This document shows, piece by piece, positions 1-12,122 of a stretch of DNA of 64,000 nt. Source of the DNA: Thauera sp. 2A1 (GTDB taxonomy: Bacteria; Pseudomonadota; Gammaproteobacteria; Burkholderiales; Rhodocyclaceae); contig NZ_SSXV01000009.1 of assembly GCF_009469595.2 (NCBI RefSeq), positions 97,480-161,479 of the forward strand, read 5' to 3'. Position numbers and translations under genes: made by a program. The first letter of the stretch is position 1; each line of letters begins with the position of its first letter. A model generated the notes under the pieces. That model was not told the DNA's origin. It did not search any database and saw only the letters and a program-made list of their open reading frames with translations.

Positions 1-1
1 C

Positions 2-2517
<2,516 letters not shown>

Positions 2518-2521
<4 letters not shown>

Positions 2522-2994
2522 ACAAGACTCCGCTTACGGTTAATGGCGCAGAGCGGCTGCGCGAAGAGCTGCATCGTCTGAAGACGGTCGACCGCCCGAA
2601 CGTGATCGCCGCGATCGCCGAGGCGCGGTCGCATGGCGACCTTTCCGAGAATGCCGAGTACGACGCCGCCAAGGAGCGGCAGGGCTTCATCGAAGGCCGG
2701 ATCATGGAGGTCGAGGGCAAGCTCGCCCATGCACAGATCATCGATCCCAAGCTGCTCGATGCGGACGGTCGCTGCGTGTTCGGCTCGACGGTCGAACTCG
2801 AGGACATGGATTCGGGCCAGGTCGTCGTCTATCAGGTTGTCGGCGAGGACGAGGCGGACATCAAGGCGAACAAGATCTCGATCAGCTCGCCGATTGCGCG
2901 TGCGCTGATCGGCAAGTACGCCGGCGACATTGCCGAGGTGCAGGCACCCGGTGGTGTCCGCGAGTACGAGATCATCGACGTCCGCTACGTCTGA
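2518..2994 (+). CDS. greA: transcription elongation factor GreA
   Basis: GreA binds the secondary channel of RNA polymerase and stimulates cleavage of backtracked transcripts. The 158-residue length is normal. The N-terminal coiled coil (about 1-75) carries the tip motif [12 protein letters not shown], with acidic residues D41 and E44 matching the catalytic tip of characterised GreA. The C-terminal FKBP-like domain contains the conserved [10 protein letters not shown] stretch. The ATG overlaps the carB stop by 4 nt. The carB-greA order is common in Proteobacteria. Confidence 0.97.
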
Positions 2995-2997
2995 GCG

Positions 2998-3462
2998 ATG
3001 TTGAACCGCCTTGCCGAGCACCTTGCGCTCGTGGTCGTCACCCTCTGGGTCGGCGGCATGTGGGCGGTGGGATACCTGGTCGCGCCAGTGCTGTTCGACA
3101 TGCTGTCGGATCGCATGCTGGCGGGCAAGGTGGCGGGGCGACTGTTCGATTTCGTCGGCTGGTTCGGTCTTGGCAGCGCGATCTACCTGATGCTGTTTGC
3201 CGCGATGAAGTCAGGGTGGGCTGTTTTCCGCAGCGGGCTCTTCTGGTTGCTGCTCTTCATCATTGCGCTGATCGCGGCCGGGCAGTTCGGCATCCAGCCC
3301 TTGATGGCCGAACTCAAGGCAAGCGCCTGGCCACGCGACGTGATGAGCACCGTGATGCGCGACCGCTTCGCGACCTGGCACGGCATTTCCAGCGTGCTCT
3401 ACCTGATTCAGAGCCTGCTCGGCGCCGTTTTGGTGTTCTCGCTCAGGAAGGCGCTGAGGTAG
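2998..3462 (+). CDS. DUF4149 domain membrane protein
   Basis: A 154-residue inner-membrane protein with about four hydrophobic segments (near residues 8-30, 45-68, 80-100 and 130-150). It starts LNRLAEHLALVVVTLWVGG and contains WHGISSVLYLIQSLLG near the end, as in the DUF4149 family. It starts 4 nt after greA, so it is probably cotranscribed with carB-greA. The family commonly lies between greA and yhbY/rlmE in betaproteobacteria. Its molecular function is unknown and nothing in the sequence suggests an enzyme. Confidence 0.8.
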   Translation: MLNRLAEHLALVVVTLWVGGMWAVGYLVAPVLFDMLSDRMLAGKVAGRLFDFVGWFGLGSAIYLMLFAAMKSGWAVFRSGLFWLLLFIIALIAAGQFGIQPLMAELKASAWPRDVMSTVMRDRFATWHGISSVLYLIQSLLGAVLVFSLRKALR

Positions 3463-3521
3463 GGAAGCTCGATCCGCGCCCGATCCTGCGCTGCATGGCG
3501 CACGATCGGGCGGCGAGTAGC

Positions 3522-3977
3522 TCAGCGTCCCCGCCCGCTGCCCCGGGCATGGGCGGAAGGGGTGCGCGCGGGCGAACGCCGCGATTCGGCGGATGCCTTC
3601 GCAAGGGCTGCGCGTCGCGCGGCAGCCGCAAAGGCAGCGGCAGATTTCGCGGTAGCGGTCTTCGCCGTGCGCTTGGCCGCGTTGTCTGTCGCCAGCTTTT
3701 CTTCTTCGCGGCGCTGCCGCCAGACGACGAGGATGTTGCCGATGTGCTGAACTGCGGCCGCATCGAGCGCGCTGCACAGCTCGTGCATGAGGGATTCGCG
3801 ATCATCGCGTTCCGCGCCCTGGACGCGGACCTTGATCAGTTCATGGGCCTGCAGGGAGCGCTCGATCTCGGCGAGGACCGAGGGCGTGAGGCCATTGCCC
3901 GCGATGGTGACGACCGGATTCAGGTGGTGCGCCTTCGCGCGCAGTTCGCGTCTTTGGGCAGGCGTAAGCTCGATCAT
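3522..3977 (-). CDS. yhbY: YhbY family RNA-binding protein (CRM domain)
   Basis: A CRM-domain protein of the YhbY type, which in E. coli associates with pre-50S ribosomal subunits. The first ~95 residues are the domain: MIELTPAQRRELRAKAHHL, then GNGLTPSVLAEIERSL and HELIKVRV. I chose the ATG at 3975-3977 because family proteins begin right before the LTPAQRR motif; the frame stays open further upstream without similarity. The total is 151 residues, longer than the ~97 of E. coli. The extra C-terminal tail is rich in Ala, Lys, Arg and Ser and is probably disordered and RNA-binding. It is divergent from rlmE across a 57-bp gap. Confidence 0.9.
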   Translation of the reverse strand: MIELTPAQRRELRAKAHHLNPVVTIAGNGLTPSVLAEIERSLQAHELIKVRVQGAERDDRESLMHELCSALDAAAVQHIGNILVVWRQRREEEKLATDNAAKRTAKTATAKSAAAFAAAARRAALAKASAESRRSPARTPSAHARGSGRGR

Positions 3978-4034
3978 TGATTTTTCTCGACTTCTTGACT
4001 TCGGTGGGGCAAGGATTCTACTCCGATTGGCGTG

Positions 4035-4658
4035 ATGAAACGAAACAAGACCAGCAAGGCGTGGCTGCACGAGCACGTCAATGACCCGTATGTCCAGCGC
4101 GCACAGGCCGATGGCTACCGGGCGCGTGCGGCGTACAAGCTGCTCGAGATCGACGATCGCGATCGTCTGTTGCGGCCCGGTGCCGTGGTGGTGGATCTCG
4201 GTGCCGCGCCGGGTTCATGGTGTCAGGTGGCAGTCAAGCGCTGCGGCCCATCCGGCCGCGTATTTGCGCTCGACCTCCTGCCGGTGGAGCCGATTTCGGG
4301 CGTGGACTTCCTGCTGGGCGATTTCACCGAGGACGAGGTGCTGGCCGAGCTGGAGCGTCGGCTCGCCGGTGCGCGCGTCGACGCGGTGCTGTCGGACATG
4401 GCGCCGAACCTCTCCGGCGTCGCGACCGTCGATCAGGCACGGTCGATACACCTGTGCGAACTCGCGCTCGATTTTGCCGCTCAGCACCTGAAGCCGTCGG
4501 GCCAGTTGATCGTGAAGGTCTTCCAGGGGGAAGGGTTCATGGAGTTCCGCAAGGCGATGGAAGCAGTCTTCAACAGCGTGCAGGTGCGTAAGCCCAAGGC
4601 ATCGCGCGACCGCAGCGCAGAGGTGTATCTCCTCGGCAGGGGCGTGCGGCAGCGTTGA
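4035..4658 (+). CDS. rlmE: 23S rRNA (uridine-2'-O-)methyltransferase RlmE
   Basis: RlmE (FtsJ/RrmJ) methylates the 2'-O of U2552 in 23S rRNA with S-adenosylmethionine. The 207-residue length is typical. The SAM motif [11 protein letters not shown] is clear. The K-D-K-E catalytic tetrad can be traced to K35 (RAAYKL), the D in LSDMAPN, the K in VKVFQG and the E in AEVYLL. A GTG directly in front (4032) is an alternative start. It is divergent from yhbY and upstream of ftsH; the rlmE-ftsH pair is conserved in Proteobacteria. Confidence 0.95.
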   Translation: MKRNKTSKAWLHEHVNDPYVQRAQADGYRARAAYKLLEIDDRDRLLRPGAVVVDLGAAPGSWCQVAVKRCGPSGRVFALDLLPVEPISGVDFLLGDFTEDEVLAELERRLAGARVDAVLSDMAPNLSGVATVDQARSIHLCELALDFAAQHLKPSGQLIVKVFQGEGFMEFRKAMEAVFNSVQVRKPKASRDRSAEVYLLGRGVRQR

Positions 4659-4697
4659 TGATCGGCATCATTGATCCAGGCAATGGTGGCCATCGGT

Positions 4698-4726
4698 TTG
4701 CCCGTGGGAACGTTCGCCTCTAGAAT
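4698..4726 (+). promoter_or_regulatory. predicted sigma-70 promoter of ftsH
   Basis: A TTGCCC -35 hexamer (4698-4703) and a TAGAAT -10 hexamer (4721-4726) are separated by exactly 17 bp, in the gap between rlmE and ftsH. This would give ftsH its own transcript start about 40 nt before its TTG codon. No convincing heat-shock (sigma-32) promoter was seen. Confidence 0.5.
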
Positions 4727-4743
4727 GAATCAATTACGCGTAC

Positions 4744-4757
4744 GCCCGCAATCGGGC
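4744..4757 (+). promoter_or_regulatory. small hairpin in ftsH 5' leader
   Basis: An inverted repeat GCCCG-CAAT-CGGGC lies in the ftsH leader, 18 nt before the TTG start and just ahead of the weak ribosome-binding sequence GGGGTAGAG. It could influence translation, but it is short and may be fortuitous. Confidence 0.3.
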
Positions 4758-4774
4758 TCCTGGGGTAGAGTGCT

Positions 4775-6667
4775 TTGAACAATCTTGTGAAGAATCTCGC
4801 GATCTGGATGGTCATCGGCGTCGTGCTGATGACCGTGTTCAACCAGTTCAACGCCCGCCAGACGCCGCCCAACACGATGGAGTACTCGCAGTTCATGGAG
4901 GAAGCCAAGGCGGGGCGGATCGCCAAGGCGACTGTGGATGGTCGCGTGCTGAAGGCGACGACGCAGGAAGGCCGTTCGATCACGGTCTACACGCCGGGCG
5001 TGCAGGATATCTGGATGGTGTCGGACCTGATGCGCTACGGCGTCTCGGTGAATGCCAGCAAGCCGGAGGAAGAGCAATCCTTCCTCGCCAACATTTTCGT
5101 GTCGTGGTTCCCGATGCTTCTTCTGATCGGCGTGTGGGTCTTCTTCATGCGTCAGATGCAGGGTGGCGGCAAAGGCGGCGCGTTCTCGTTCGGCAAGAGC
5201 AAGGCGCGGATGCTGGACGAATCCGCGAACTCGGTCACCTTTGCCGACGTGGCGGGTTGCGACGAGGCCAAGGAGGAAGTCTTCGAACTCGTCGAGTTCC
5301 TGCGTGATCCGTCGAAGTTCCAGAAGCTCGGCGGGCGCATCCCCAAGGGTGTGCTCATGGTGGGCTCGCCTGGTACGGGCAAGACCTTGCTTGCGAAGGC
5401 GATCGCCGGCGAGGCGAAGGTTCCGTTCTTTTCCATCTCGGGCTCCGACTTTGTCGAGATGTTTGTCGGCGTGGGTGCGGCGCGTGTGCGCGACATGTTC
5501 GAGCAGGCCAAAAAGCATGCGCCCTGCATCATCTTCATCGACGAGATCGATGCGGTGGGCCGTCAGCGTGGCGCGGGACTCGGTGGGGGTAACGACGAGC
5601 GCGAACAGACGCTGAACCAGTTGCTGGTGGAAATGGATGGCTTCGAAGGCCAGACGGGTGTCATCGTCATCGCGGCGACGAACCGCCCCGACGTTCTCGA
5701 TCCGGCGCTGCTGCGTCCGGGGCGCTTCGACCGCCAGGTGGTTGTTGCGTTGCCCGACATCCGCGGCCGCGAGCAGATCCTCAAGGTTCACATGCGCAAG
5801 GTGCCGATCGCCCCCGACGTCGATCCTCAGGTGCTGGCGCGCGGCACGCCCGGGTTTGCCGGTGCCGACCTGGCCAACCTTGTGAATGAGGCGGCGCTCT
5901 TTGCGGCGCGCGCCAACAAGCGTCTCGTCGACATGGAGGACTTCGAGCGCGCCAAGGACAAGATCATGATGGGCGCCGAGCGCCGTTCGGTAGTGATGCC
6001 GGAGGAGGAGCGTCGTAACACCGCCTTCCACGAGTCGGGTCACGCCGTGGTGGCGCGCCTGCTCGACAAGACCGATCCGGTGCACAAGGTCACGATCATT
6101 CCGCGTGGCCGTGCGCTGGGCGTCACCATGCAGTTGCCCACCGAGGATCGGTACAGTCAGGATCGCGAGCGCCTGTTGCAGACGATCACGGTGCTTTTTG
6201 GTGGCCGAATCGCCGAAGAGCTCTTCATGCAGCAGATGACGACCGGGGCGTCGAACGATTTCCAGCGCGCCACCGATCTGGCGCGGCGCATGGTCACCCA
6301 ATGGGGTATGTCGGACAACCTTGGGCCAATGGTCTATGGGGAGGAGGAAGGCGAGATCTTCCTTGGCCGCCAGGTGACGACGCACCGCAACGTCTCCGAG
6401 GCCACGATGCAGAAGGTGGATGCGGAGATCAGACGCATCATCGATCAGCAATACGCGCTCGCGCGCCGCCTGCTTGAGGAGAATCGGGACAAGGTCGAAG
6501 CGATGACGCGCGCCCTGCTCGAGTGGGAGACGATCGACGCCGATCAGATCAACGACATCATGGAAGGCCGCCCGCCGCGGGCGCCCAAGCCCGCGTCGGC
6601 GCCGGTGAGCCGCTCCAAGGACGACTCCCCGGGCGCCGCACCGACCGCGCCTGCGCCGGCGGCGTGA
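4775..6667 (+). CDS. ftsH: ATP-dependent zinc metalloprotease FtsH
   Basis: FtsH is a membrane-anchored hexameric AAA+ protease that degrades misfolded membrane proteins and regulators. At 630 residues it shows two N-terminal transmembrane segments (about 5-22 and 108-127), a Walker A GSPGTGKT (about 196-203), a Walker B FIDEID, and the second-region-of-homology arginines. The zinc site HESGH is at about 419-423. The C-terminal tail is rich in Ala and Pro. The start is a TTG: family proteins begin with the same [16 protein letters not shown] sequence that follows it, and no ATG or GTG fits. It is probably expressed from the promoter at 4698 and followed by folP. Confidence 0.96.
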   Translation: MNNLVKNLAIWMVIGVVLMTVFNQFNARQTPPNTMEYSQFMEEAKAGRIAKATVDGRVLKATTQEGRSITVYTPGVQDIWMVSDLMRYGVSVNASKPEEEQSFLANIFVSWFPMLLLIGVWVFFMRQMQGGGKGGAFSFGKSKARMLDESANSVTFADVAGCDEAKEEVFELVEFLRDPSKFQKLGGRIPKGVLMVGSPGTGKTLLAKAIAGEAKVPFFSISGSDFVEMFVGVGAARVRDMFEQAKKHAPCIIFIDEIDAVGRQRGAGLGGGNDEREQTLNQLLVEMDGFEGQTGVIVIAATNRPDVLDPALLRPGRFDRQVVVALPDIRGREQILKVHMRKVPIAPDVDPQVLARGTPGFAGADLANLVNEAALFAARANKRLVDMEDFERAKDKIMMGAERRSVVMPEEERRNTAFHESGHAVVARLLDKTDPVHKVTIIPRGRALGVTMQLPTEDRYSQDRERLLQTITVLFGGRIAEELFMQQMTTGASNDFQRATDLARRMVTQWGMSDNLGPMVYGEEEGEIFLGRQVTTHRNVSEATMQKVDAEIRRIIDQQYALARRLLEENRDKVEAMTRALLEWETIDADQINDIMEGRPPRAPKPASAPVSRSKDDSPGAAPTAPAPAA

Positions 6668-6737
6668 TTCTGCGCCCGGCGGCGACAAACTTTGCATGGG
6701 CCGGGTCACCGGCCCATTTCTTTTACGGGAACAAGAA

Positions 6738-7559
6738 ATGAGCACACTTCAATGCGGACGTTTCGTGCTGGATCTCGCACAGCCGAAACTGATGGCGATC
6801 GTAAACCTGACTGACGACTCCTTCACCGGCGATGGCACGCATGGCGATCTCGACCGGATGATGCAGCGGGCGGAAATGGCACTCGAGGAGGGGGCCGACA
6901 TGCTGGACATCGGTGCGGAGTCCTCACGCCCGGGTTCGGATCCCGTGCCGGAGGCGCAGGAACTGGAGCGGGTGGTGCGATGCGTCGAGCGTCTGCGCAG
7001 CCTGCAGGTGCCACTGTCCATCGATACGCTCAAGCCCGCGGTGATGCGGGCCGCCATCGCCGCCGGGGCAGACATGATCAACGATATCAATGCCTTCAAC
7101 GCCGAGGGTGCGATCGAAGCGGTGGTGGACAGTACGGTGGGGCTGTGCGTGATGCACATGCAGGGCGAGCCGCGCACCATGCAGCGTAATCCGCAGTACG
7201 CCGATGTTGTCGAGGACGTTGCAGCTTACCTGGACGGCCGAGTTCGGGCACTGCAAGCGGCTGGTGTGGCGCACGACCGCATCGTCCTCGACCCGGGCTT
7301 TGGCTTTGGCAAGACGGTCGAGCACAACTTCACGTTGTTGCGCGATCTCTCCCGTTTTTGCCGCGACGGTCTGCCGGTGTTGGCGGGCTTGTCGCGCAAG
7401 GCCATGCTGGGGACCGTGACGGGCAGGCCGGTCGAGCAGCGCCAAGTCGCCAGTGTGGTGGCGGCGCTCATTGCGGTTCAGCGCGGCGCGGCCATCGTTC
7501 GGGTGCATGACGTGGGCGCGACCCGTGACGCACTTCGGGTCTGGCAAGCGGTGTCATAA
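6738..7559 (+). CDS. folP: dihydropteroate synthase
   Basis: FolP condenses p-aminobenzoate with hydroxymethyl-dihydropterin diphosphate in folate synthesis and is the sulfonamide target. The 273-residue TIM barrel contains DIGAESSRPGS, PLSIDT, INDI, DPGFGFGK and LSRKAMLG. The first loop reads NLTDDSF instead of the usual NVTPDSF; this is a variant, not a loss, because the Asn and Asp-Ser-Phe are kept. The ATG at 6738 is chosen because homology begins there. It lies 70 nt after ftsH and 27 nt before glmM, the standard ftsH-folP-glmM order. Confidence 0.94.
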   Translation: MSTLQCGRFVLDLAQPKLMAIVNLTDDSFTGDGTHGDLDRMMQRAEMALEEGADMLDIGAESSRPGSDPVPEAQELERVVRCVERLRSLQVPLSIDTLKPAVMRAAIAAGADMINDINAFNAEGAIEAVVDSTVGLCVMHMQGEPRTMQRNPQYADVVEDVAAYLDGRVRALQAAGVAHDRIVLDPGFGFGKTVEHNFTLLRDLSRFCRDGLPVLAGLSRKAMLGTVTGRPVEQRQVASVVAALIAVQRGAAIVRVHDVGATRDALRVWQAVS

Positions 7560-7586
7560 TTCGGCTTTTCAAGCTCGGGACACGCA

Positions 7587-8939
7587 ATGGGTCGCAAGTA
7601 TTTTGGTACGGATGGGGTGAGGGGGCGTGTCGGTGAGGCCCCGATCACCCCTGATTTCGTGATGCGCCTTGGCTATGCGGCGGGCGTGACGCTCGTCGCG
7701 CGCGAGAAGCTGCCGGCTGGCGAGCGCCCGGCGGTGCTCATCGGCAAGGACACGCGCATCTCCGGCTATTTGCTGGAGGCTTCGCTCGAAGCCGGCTTTG
7801 CTGCGGCCGGCGTGGATGTGATGCTGGCCGGTCCGATCCCTACTCCCGCGGTGGCCTACCTGACGCGGGCATTGCGGCTGCAGGCCGGAGTCGTGATCTC
7901 TGCGTCGCACAACCCGTTTTATGATAATGGGATAAAATTTTTCTCGGCAGGCGGAGCAAAACTTCCTGACGCGATGGAAGCCGAGATCGAGGAGCGCCTG
8001 GATAGGGCGATGGGCTGCGCAGACTCGGCCCAGCTTGGGCGCGCCCGGCGTATCGACGACGCGGCCGGGCGTTACATCGAATTCTGCAAGAGCACGTTCC
8101 CGAACGAAATGGATCTGCGCGGGCTGCGCCTGGCGCTGGACTGTGCCCATGGGGCGGCGTATCACATTGCGCCTCGGGTCTTCCACGAACTCGGCGCCGA
8201 CGTCGTCGCCGTGGGTGTGGAGCCGAACGGGCTCAACATCAATGACGGGGTGGGTGCGACCCGACCGGAGTTCCTGCGTCAGGCGGTGCTGGCCAACGGT
8301 GCCGACATCGGTATTGCACTCGACGGTGACGGTGACCGCCTGATCATGGTGGACCGGAGCGGCGAGGTATACGACGGTGACAAGCTCATTTATGTGATTG
8401 CTGCGGCGCGCAAGGCGGAAGGGCGGCTGGACGGCGTCATCGGGACATTGATGAGCAATCTGGGCTTCGAGCATGCGATCGGGCGCCTCGGGGTACCGTT
8501 CGCCCGCGCCAAGGTGGGCGATCGCTACGTGCTCGAGATGCTGCATGAGCGCGGCTGGAAGCTCGGCGGCGAAAATTCCGGCCACATCATCTGTCTTGAC
8601 AGGCACTCGACCGGCGATGGCATCGTGTCGGCGCTACAGGTCCTGGCGGCACTCAAGCAGCACGGGCGAACCCTGGCCGAGGCTTGTTCGGACCTGACCT
8701 TCTATCCGCAGAAACTTGTGAATGTGCGGCTCCCGGCGGGGTTCGACTGGCGTGCAGATCAGGGCATTGCTGCTGCTCAGGCGCACGCCGATGCAGCACT
8801 CGGGAATGAGGGCAGGGTGCTGCTTCGGCCGTCGGGCACGGAGCCGCTGTTGCGGGTGATGGTCGAAGGGCGCGACGGGGATCTGGTCGAGCGCCTGGCA
8901 CGCCAGATTGCAGAGGCCGTGCAGGAGGCCGTTGCCTGA
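7587..8939 (+). CDS. glmM: phosphoglucosamine mutase
   Basis: GlmM converts glucosamine-6-phosphate to glucosamine-1-phosphate, the route to UDP-GlcNAc, peptidoglycan and lipopolysaccharide. The 450-residue length is typical of the family. The phosphoserine loop ISASHNPF (active Ser near residue 104) and the metal-binding DGDGDR (about 245) are intact. The sugar-binding GGENSGH and the C-terminal phosphate-binding [12 protein letters not shown] are also present. It is the last gene of the ftsH-folP-glmM cluster; 167 bp of regulatory DNA follow before pstS. Confidence 0.96.
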   Translation: MGRKYFGTDGVRGRVGEAPITPDFVMRLGYAAGVTLVAREKLPAGERPAVLIGKDTRISGYLLEASLEAGFAAAGVDVMLAGPIPTPAVAYLTRALRLQAGVVISASHNPFYDNGIKFFSAGGAKLPDAMEAEIEERLDRAMGCADSAQLGRARRIDDAAGRYIEFCKSTFPNEMDLRGLRLALDCAHGAAYHIAPRVFHELGADVVAVGVEPNGLNINDGVGATRPEFLRQAVLANGADIGIALDGDGDRLIMVDRSGEVYDGDKLIYVIAAARKAEGRLDGVIGTLMSNLGFEHAIGRLGVPFARAKVGDRYVLEMLHERGWKLGGENSGHIICLDRHSTGDGIVSALQVLAALKQHGRTLAEACSDLTFYPQKLVNVRLPAGFDWRADQGIAAAQAHADAALGNEGRVLLRPSGTEPLLRVMVEGRDGDLVERLARQIAEAVQEAVA

Positions 8940-9053
8940 TTGGTCGGAATTTGGCCCGGGTGCGAGGCTGCAAGGCGTCGGGTAGTCAGGGGCAGGCACA
9001 TGCAGGTTTTCGCGATGGTATGCGCGGACTGCGCTTCATGACATGAAACGTGG

Positions 9054-9075
9054 CTGTAATATGGCTTTGTTACAG
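9054..9075 (+). promoter_or_regulatory. putative Pho box upstream of pstS
   Basis: CTGTAAT-ATGG-CTTTGTT (9054-9071) resembles two direct 7-mers of the PhoB box (CTGTCAT-N4-CTGTCAT). The outer bases also form an inverted repeat CTGTAA...TTACAG. It sits about 32 bp before the pstS start, where PhoB would activate the operon under phosphate limitation. The second half-site is a weak match, so this is a prediction from position and partial consensus. Confidence 0.4.
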
Positions 9076-9106
9076 TGCGAACTCGGTTTCCAAAGCAGAG
9101 GTAGTC

Positions 9107-10156
9107 ATGCAGCGTTTCTCGATCTCGAAGAAGTTTGCCCTCGCATCCGTTTGCTCCGTCCTGTTTTCCCTTCAGGCACAGGCTGCCGACATTACCGGGG
9201 CTGGCGCTTCCTTCCCGGCACCGATCTATGCAAAGTGGGCCGATGCGTACCAGAAGGCCACAGGCGGCAAGGTGAATTACCAGTCGATCGGCTCGAGCGG
9301 CGGCATTCGTCAGATCACGGCGAAGACGGTCGATTTTGGTGCATCAGACATGCCTCTCAAACCGGAGGAACTCAGCAAGGCCGGTCTGCAGCAGTTTCCG
9401 ACGGTGATCGGGGGCGTTGTGCCCGTCGTCAATCTGCCGGGCATCAAGGCCGGTGAGCTCAAGCTCACGGGGCCGGTGCTTGCCGGGATCTATCAGGGCA
9501 AGATCGCGAAGTGGAACGACAAGGCGATCGCGGACCTGAACCCTGGGTTGTCGCTTCCTGATCAGCCGATCGGGGTCGTGCGTCGTGCCGACGGTTCTGG
9601 CACGACTTTCGTATTCACCAACTACCTCTCGAAGGTGTCAGCCGACTGGAAGGAGAAGATCGGTGAAGGCTCGGCGGTGCAGTGGCCGGTCGGGCTCGGT
9701 GGCAAGGGCAACGAGGGAGTCTCCGCCTTTGTCCAGCGCCTGCCCGGCGCCATCGGGTACGTCGAATATGCCTACGCCAAGCAGAACAAGCTGGCTCACG
9801 CGCTGCTCCAGAACAAGGACGGTCAGTTCGTTGCCCCGAGCGATGATGCGTTCGCGGCGGCATCGTCCGGTGCAGACTGGAGCAAATCTGCTTTCTACGA
9901 GATCCTCACGAACCAGCCGGGCAAGGCATCGTGGCCGATCACAAGCGCGACCTTCATCCTGATGCATCAGGTGCAGGACAAGCCGGAGCAGGGCGCGAAT
10001 GTGCTCAAGTTCTTCGACTGGGTCTACGCGCATGGCGACAAGATGGCGGAAGAGCTCGACTACGTGCCGCTGCCTGATGCGACGGTGAAGCTGATCGAGT
10101 CGTCCTGGGCGCAGATCAAGGATGCGTCGGGTAAGGCTGTCCGTTCAGCCAAGTAA
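9107..10156 (+). CDS. pstS: phosphate ABC transporter, periplasmic substrate-binding protein
   Basis: PstS binds inorganic phosphate in the periplasm and delivers it to PstCA. The 349-residue precursor has a signal peptide with a predicted cut after LQAQA (residue 26). The mature protein begins [18 protein letters not shown], a hallmark of PstS. The phosphate-contacting segments [15 protein letters not shown] and [10 protein letters not shown] are present. The ATG at 9107 is preceded by AGAGGTAG. It is the first gene of pstSCAB. Confidence 0.96.
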   Translation: MQRFSISKKFALASVCSVLFSLQAQAADITGAGASFPAPIYAKWADAYQKATGGKVNYQSIGSSGGIRQITAKTVDFGASDMPLKPEELSKAGLQQFPTVIGGVVPVVNLPGIKAGELKLTGPVLAGIYQGKIAKWNDKAIADLNPGLSLPDQPIGVVRRADGSGTTFVFTNYLSKVSADWKEKIGEGSAVQWPVGLGGKGNEGVSAFVQRLPGAIGYVEYAYAKQNKLAHALLQNKDGQFVAPSDDAFAAASSGADWSKSAFYEILTNQPGKASWPITSATFILMHQVQDKPEQGANVLKFFDWVYAHGDKMAEELDYVPLPDATVKLIESSWAQIKDASGKAVRSAK

Positions 10157-10261
10157 GATCTTTCAGTGGCTCAGCCAGAACAGCAGCCGGGAACCGTTGC
10201 GGTTTCCGGCCGCCAACTTTCCGCGGACGGCGACGTTGAGGCCGTGCTGTCGGGTGTGACA

Positions 10262-11224
10262 ATGGGACAGAATCAATTCGCGGTGTCTCGGTTCAAGCGG
10301 TTGAGCGATGCTCTCTTCGCCGGGACCGCACGATCGTTTGCCGTGCTGACGCTGGTCTTGCTCGCCGGCATCATCGTTGCGTTGACTTATGCGTCGTGGC
10401 CAAGCCTGCAGGCCTTCGGCATCGGTTTCCTGTTCTCGACGGACTGGAATCCGCCGATGGAGAAATTCGGTGCGCTCATCCCCATATACGGGACCATCGT
10501 CACCTCGATCATTGCGCTGCTTATCGCTGTTCCGATCAGCTTCGGGATCGCCTTGTTCCTGACCGAGTTGTCGCCCGTGTGGTTGCGCCGTCCTCTCGGC
10601 ACGGCGATCGAGTTGCTTGCAGCCATTCCAAGCATTGTTTACGGGATGTGGGGCTTGCTCGTCTTCGCTCCGATCTTCGCAAAATATGTCCAGCCCGCCT
10701 TGCAGGCGACGCTGGGCAAGTTGCCACTCGTCGGCCTACTTTTCGAGGGCGCGCCGCTTGGCATCGGCCTGCTGGCAGCAGGGATCATCCTCGCAATCAT
10801 GATCATTCCCTACATCGCTTCGGTCATGCGTGATGTATTTGAAGTGACACCGCCCATGCTGAAGGAGTCGGCCTACGGTGTCGGATGTACCACGTGGGAA
10901 GTGATGTGGAACGTCGTGCTTCCTTACACGCGGACAGGGGTAATCGGTGGCGTGATGCTGGGTCTGGGGCGAGCGCTCGGCGAGACGATGGCGGTGACCT
11001 TCGTCATCGGCAACACGAACTTCCTGAACACTGCCTCGCTCTTTGCACCGGGCAACAGCATCACTTCCGCGCTGGCCAACGAGTTCGCCGAAGCGGACCC
11101 CGGTCTCCACTCTGCGTCGCTGATGGAACTGGGCCTGATTCTGTTCGCGATTACGCTCGCTGTTCTCGTCGTGTCGAAACTCCTGCTGCTTCGTCTCGCC
11201 AAGAGCGAAGGCGCGAAGAGCTGA
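10262..11224 (+). CDS. pstC: phosphate ABC transporter permease PstC
   Basis: PstC is one of the two membrane subunits of the high-affinity phosphate importer. From the ATG at 10262 it has 320 residues, the usual family length, with about six membrane segments. The permease EAA-type loop is around [20 protein letters not shown], followed by [17 protein letters not shown]. The frame stays open upstream to a GTG at 10166, which would add 32 residues with coding-like base use. That start cannot be excluded, but it has no visible ribosome-binding site. Confidence 0.9.
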   Translation: MGQNQFAVSRFKRLSDALFAGTARSFAVLTLVLLAGIIVALTYASWPSLQAFGIGFLFSTDWNPPMEKFGALIPIYGTIVTSIIALLIAVPISFGIALFLTELSPVWLRRPLGTAIELLAAIPSIVYGMWGLLVFAPIFAKYVQPALQATLGKLPLVGLLFEGAPLGIGLLAAGIILAIMIIPYIASVMRDVFEVTPPMLKESAYGVGCTTWEVMWNVVLPYTRTGVIGGVMLGLGRALGETMAVTFVIGNTNFLNTASLFAPGNSITSALANEFAEADPGLHSASLMELGLILFAITLAVLVVSKLLLLRLAKSEGAKS

Positions 11225-11233
11225 GGGGGTGTC

Positions 11234-12076
11234 ATGAATCTTCTGACAAGGCGCAAGCTGACCAACAAGGTGGCGCTGACGCTGTCGTTATCGGCAATGT
11301 TGTTCGGCCTGTTCTGGCTTGCATGGATCCTGTGGACGGTTTTCGAACTGGGTCTGTCCGGGCTGTCGCTCAGTCTTCTGACGCAAATGACGCCGCCGCC
11401 GGGCGATGAGGTCGGTGGCCTGTCGAATGCGATCGTCGGGAGCCTGATCCTGGTGGGCCTGGCAACCTTGATCGGTACGCCGGTCGGTATCATTGCCGGA
11501 ATCTATCTTGCGGAATATGGACGCTTCACTGTCCTCGGGAAGCTGACCCGGTTCATCAACGACCTGCTCTTGTCGGCTCCTTCCATCGTCATCGGTCTCT
11601 TTGTCTATGCCGCTGTGGTGGCGCAGACGGGCAAGTTCTCGGCATGGGCGGGCGTCATCGCTCTGGCGCTGATCGTGCTGCCGGTCGTGGTGCGCACCAC
11701 CGAGAACATGCTGCAACTGATTCCGAACACGCTACGTGAGGCCGCGTTCGCACTTGGTGCGCCCAAGAGCGTGGTCATTTCGAAGGTGACGCTCCGCGCG
11801 GCCCGCTCGGGGGTGGTCACTGGCGTGCTGCTCGCTGTTGCGCGCATCGCCGGTGAGACTGCTCCCCTGCTGTTCACCGCGTTGTCGAACCAGTTCTGGT
11901 CGCTCGACATGAACGAGCCGATGGCGAACCTGCCGGTGACGATCTTCAAGTTCGCAATGAGCCCGTTCAGCAACTGGCAGCAGCTTGCATGGGCAGGTGT
12001 TTTCCTGATCACGCTCGGCGTGCTCGCCCTGAACGTCGTCGCCCGCGTCTTCCTCCGGGCTGAAAAGATCAACTGA
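11234..12076 (+). CDS. pstA: phosphate ABC transporter permease PstA
   Basis: PstA is the second membrane subunit of the phosphate importer. At 280 residues it has about six transmembrane segments and the coupling loop [21 protein letters not shown], followed by [14 protein letters not shown]. It starts 9 nt after pstC behind a strong ribosome-binding sequence (GAGGGGGTG). It is followed by a short hairpin and pstB. Confidence 0.95.
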   Translation: MNLLTRRKLTNKVALTLSLSAMLFGLFWLAWILWTVFELGLSGLSLSLLTQMTPPPGDEVGGLSNAIVGSLILVGLATLIGTPVGIIAGIYLAEYGRFTVLGKLTRFINDLLLSAPSIVIGLFVYAAVVAQTGKFSAWAGVIALALIVLPVVVRTTENMLQLIPNTLREAAFALGAPKSVVISKVTLRAARSGVVTGVLLAVARIAGETAPLLFTALSNQFWSLDMNEPMANLPVTIFKFAMSPFSNWQQLAWAGVFLITLGVLALNVVARVFLRAEKIN

Positions 12077-12083
12077 TGAGTAG

Positions 12084-12113
12084 GGATTGCGGTCCGCTTC
12101 GTGGTCGCAATCC
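12084..12113 (+). promoter_or_regulatory. intercistronic hairpin between pstA and pstB
   Basis: A perfect 8-bp inverted repeat, GGATTGCG (12084-12091) and CGCAATCC (12106-12113), encloses a 14-nt loop immediately before the pstB ribosome-binding sequence GGAGTGA. It may stabilise or process the mRNA, or adjust ATPase output against the permeases. There is no T-run, so it is not an intrinsic terminator. Confidence 0.4.
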
Positions 12114-12122
12114 GGAGTGAAT

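Noticed and set aside
4730..6745. A 671-codon open frame antisense to ftsH
   Set aside because: It is rich in His and Arg with no domain and mirrors codon bias of ftsH; similar long antisense frames lie opposite carB, dxs, nuoABC and nadE.
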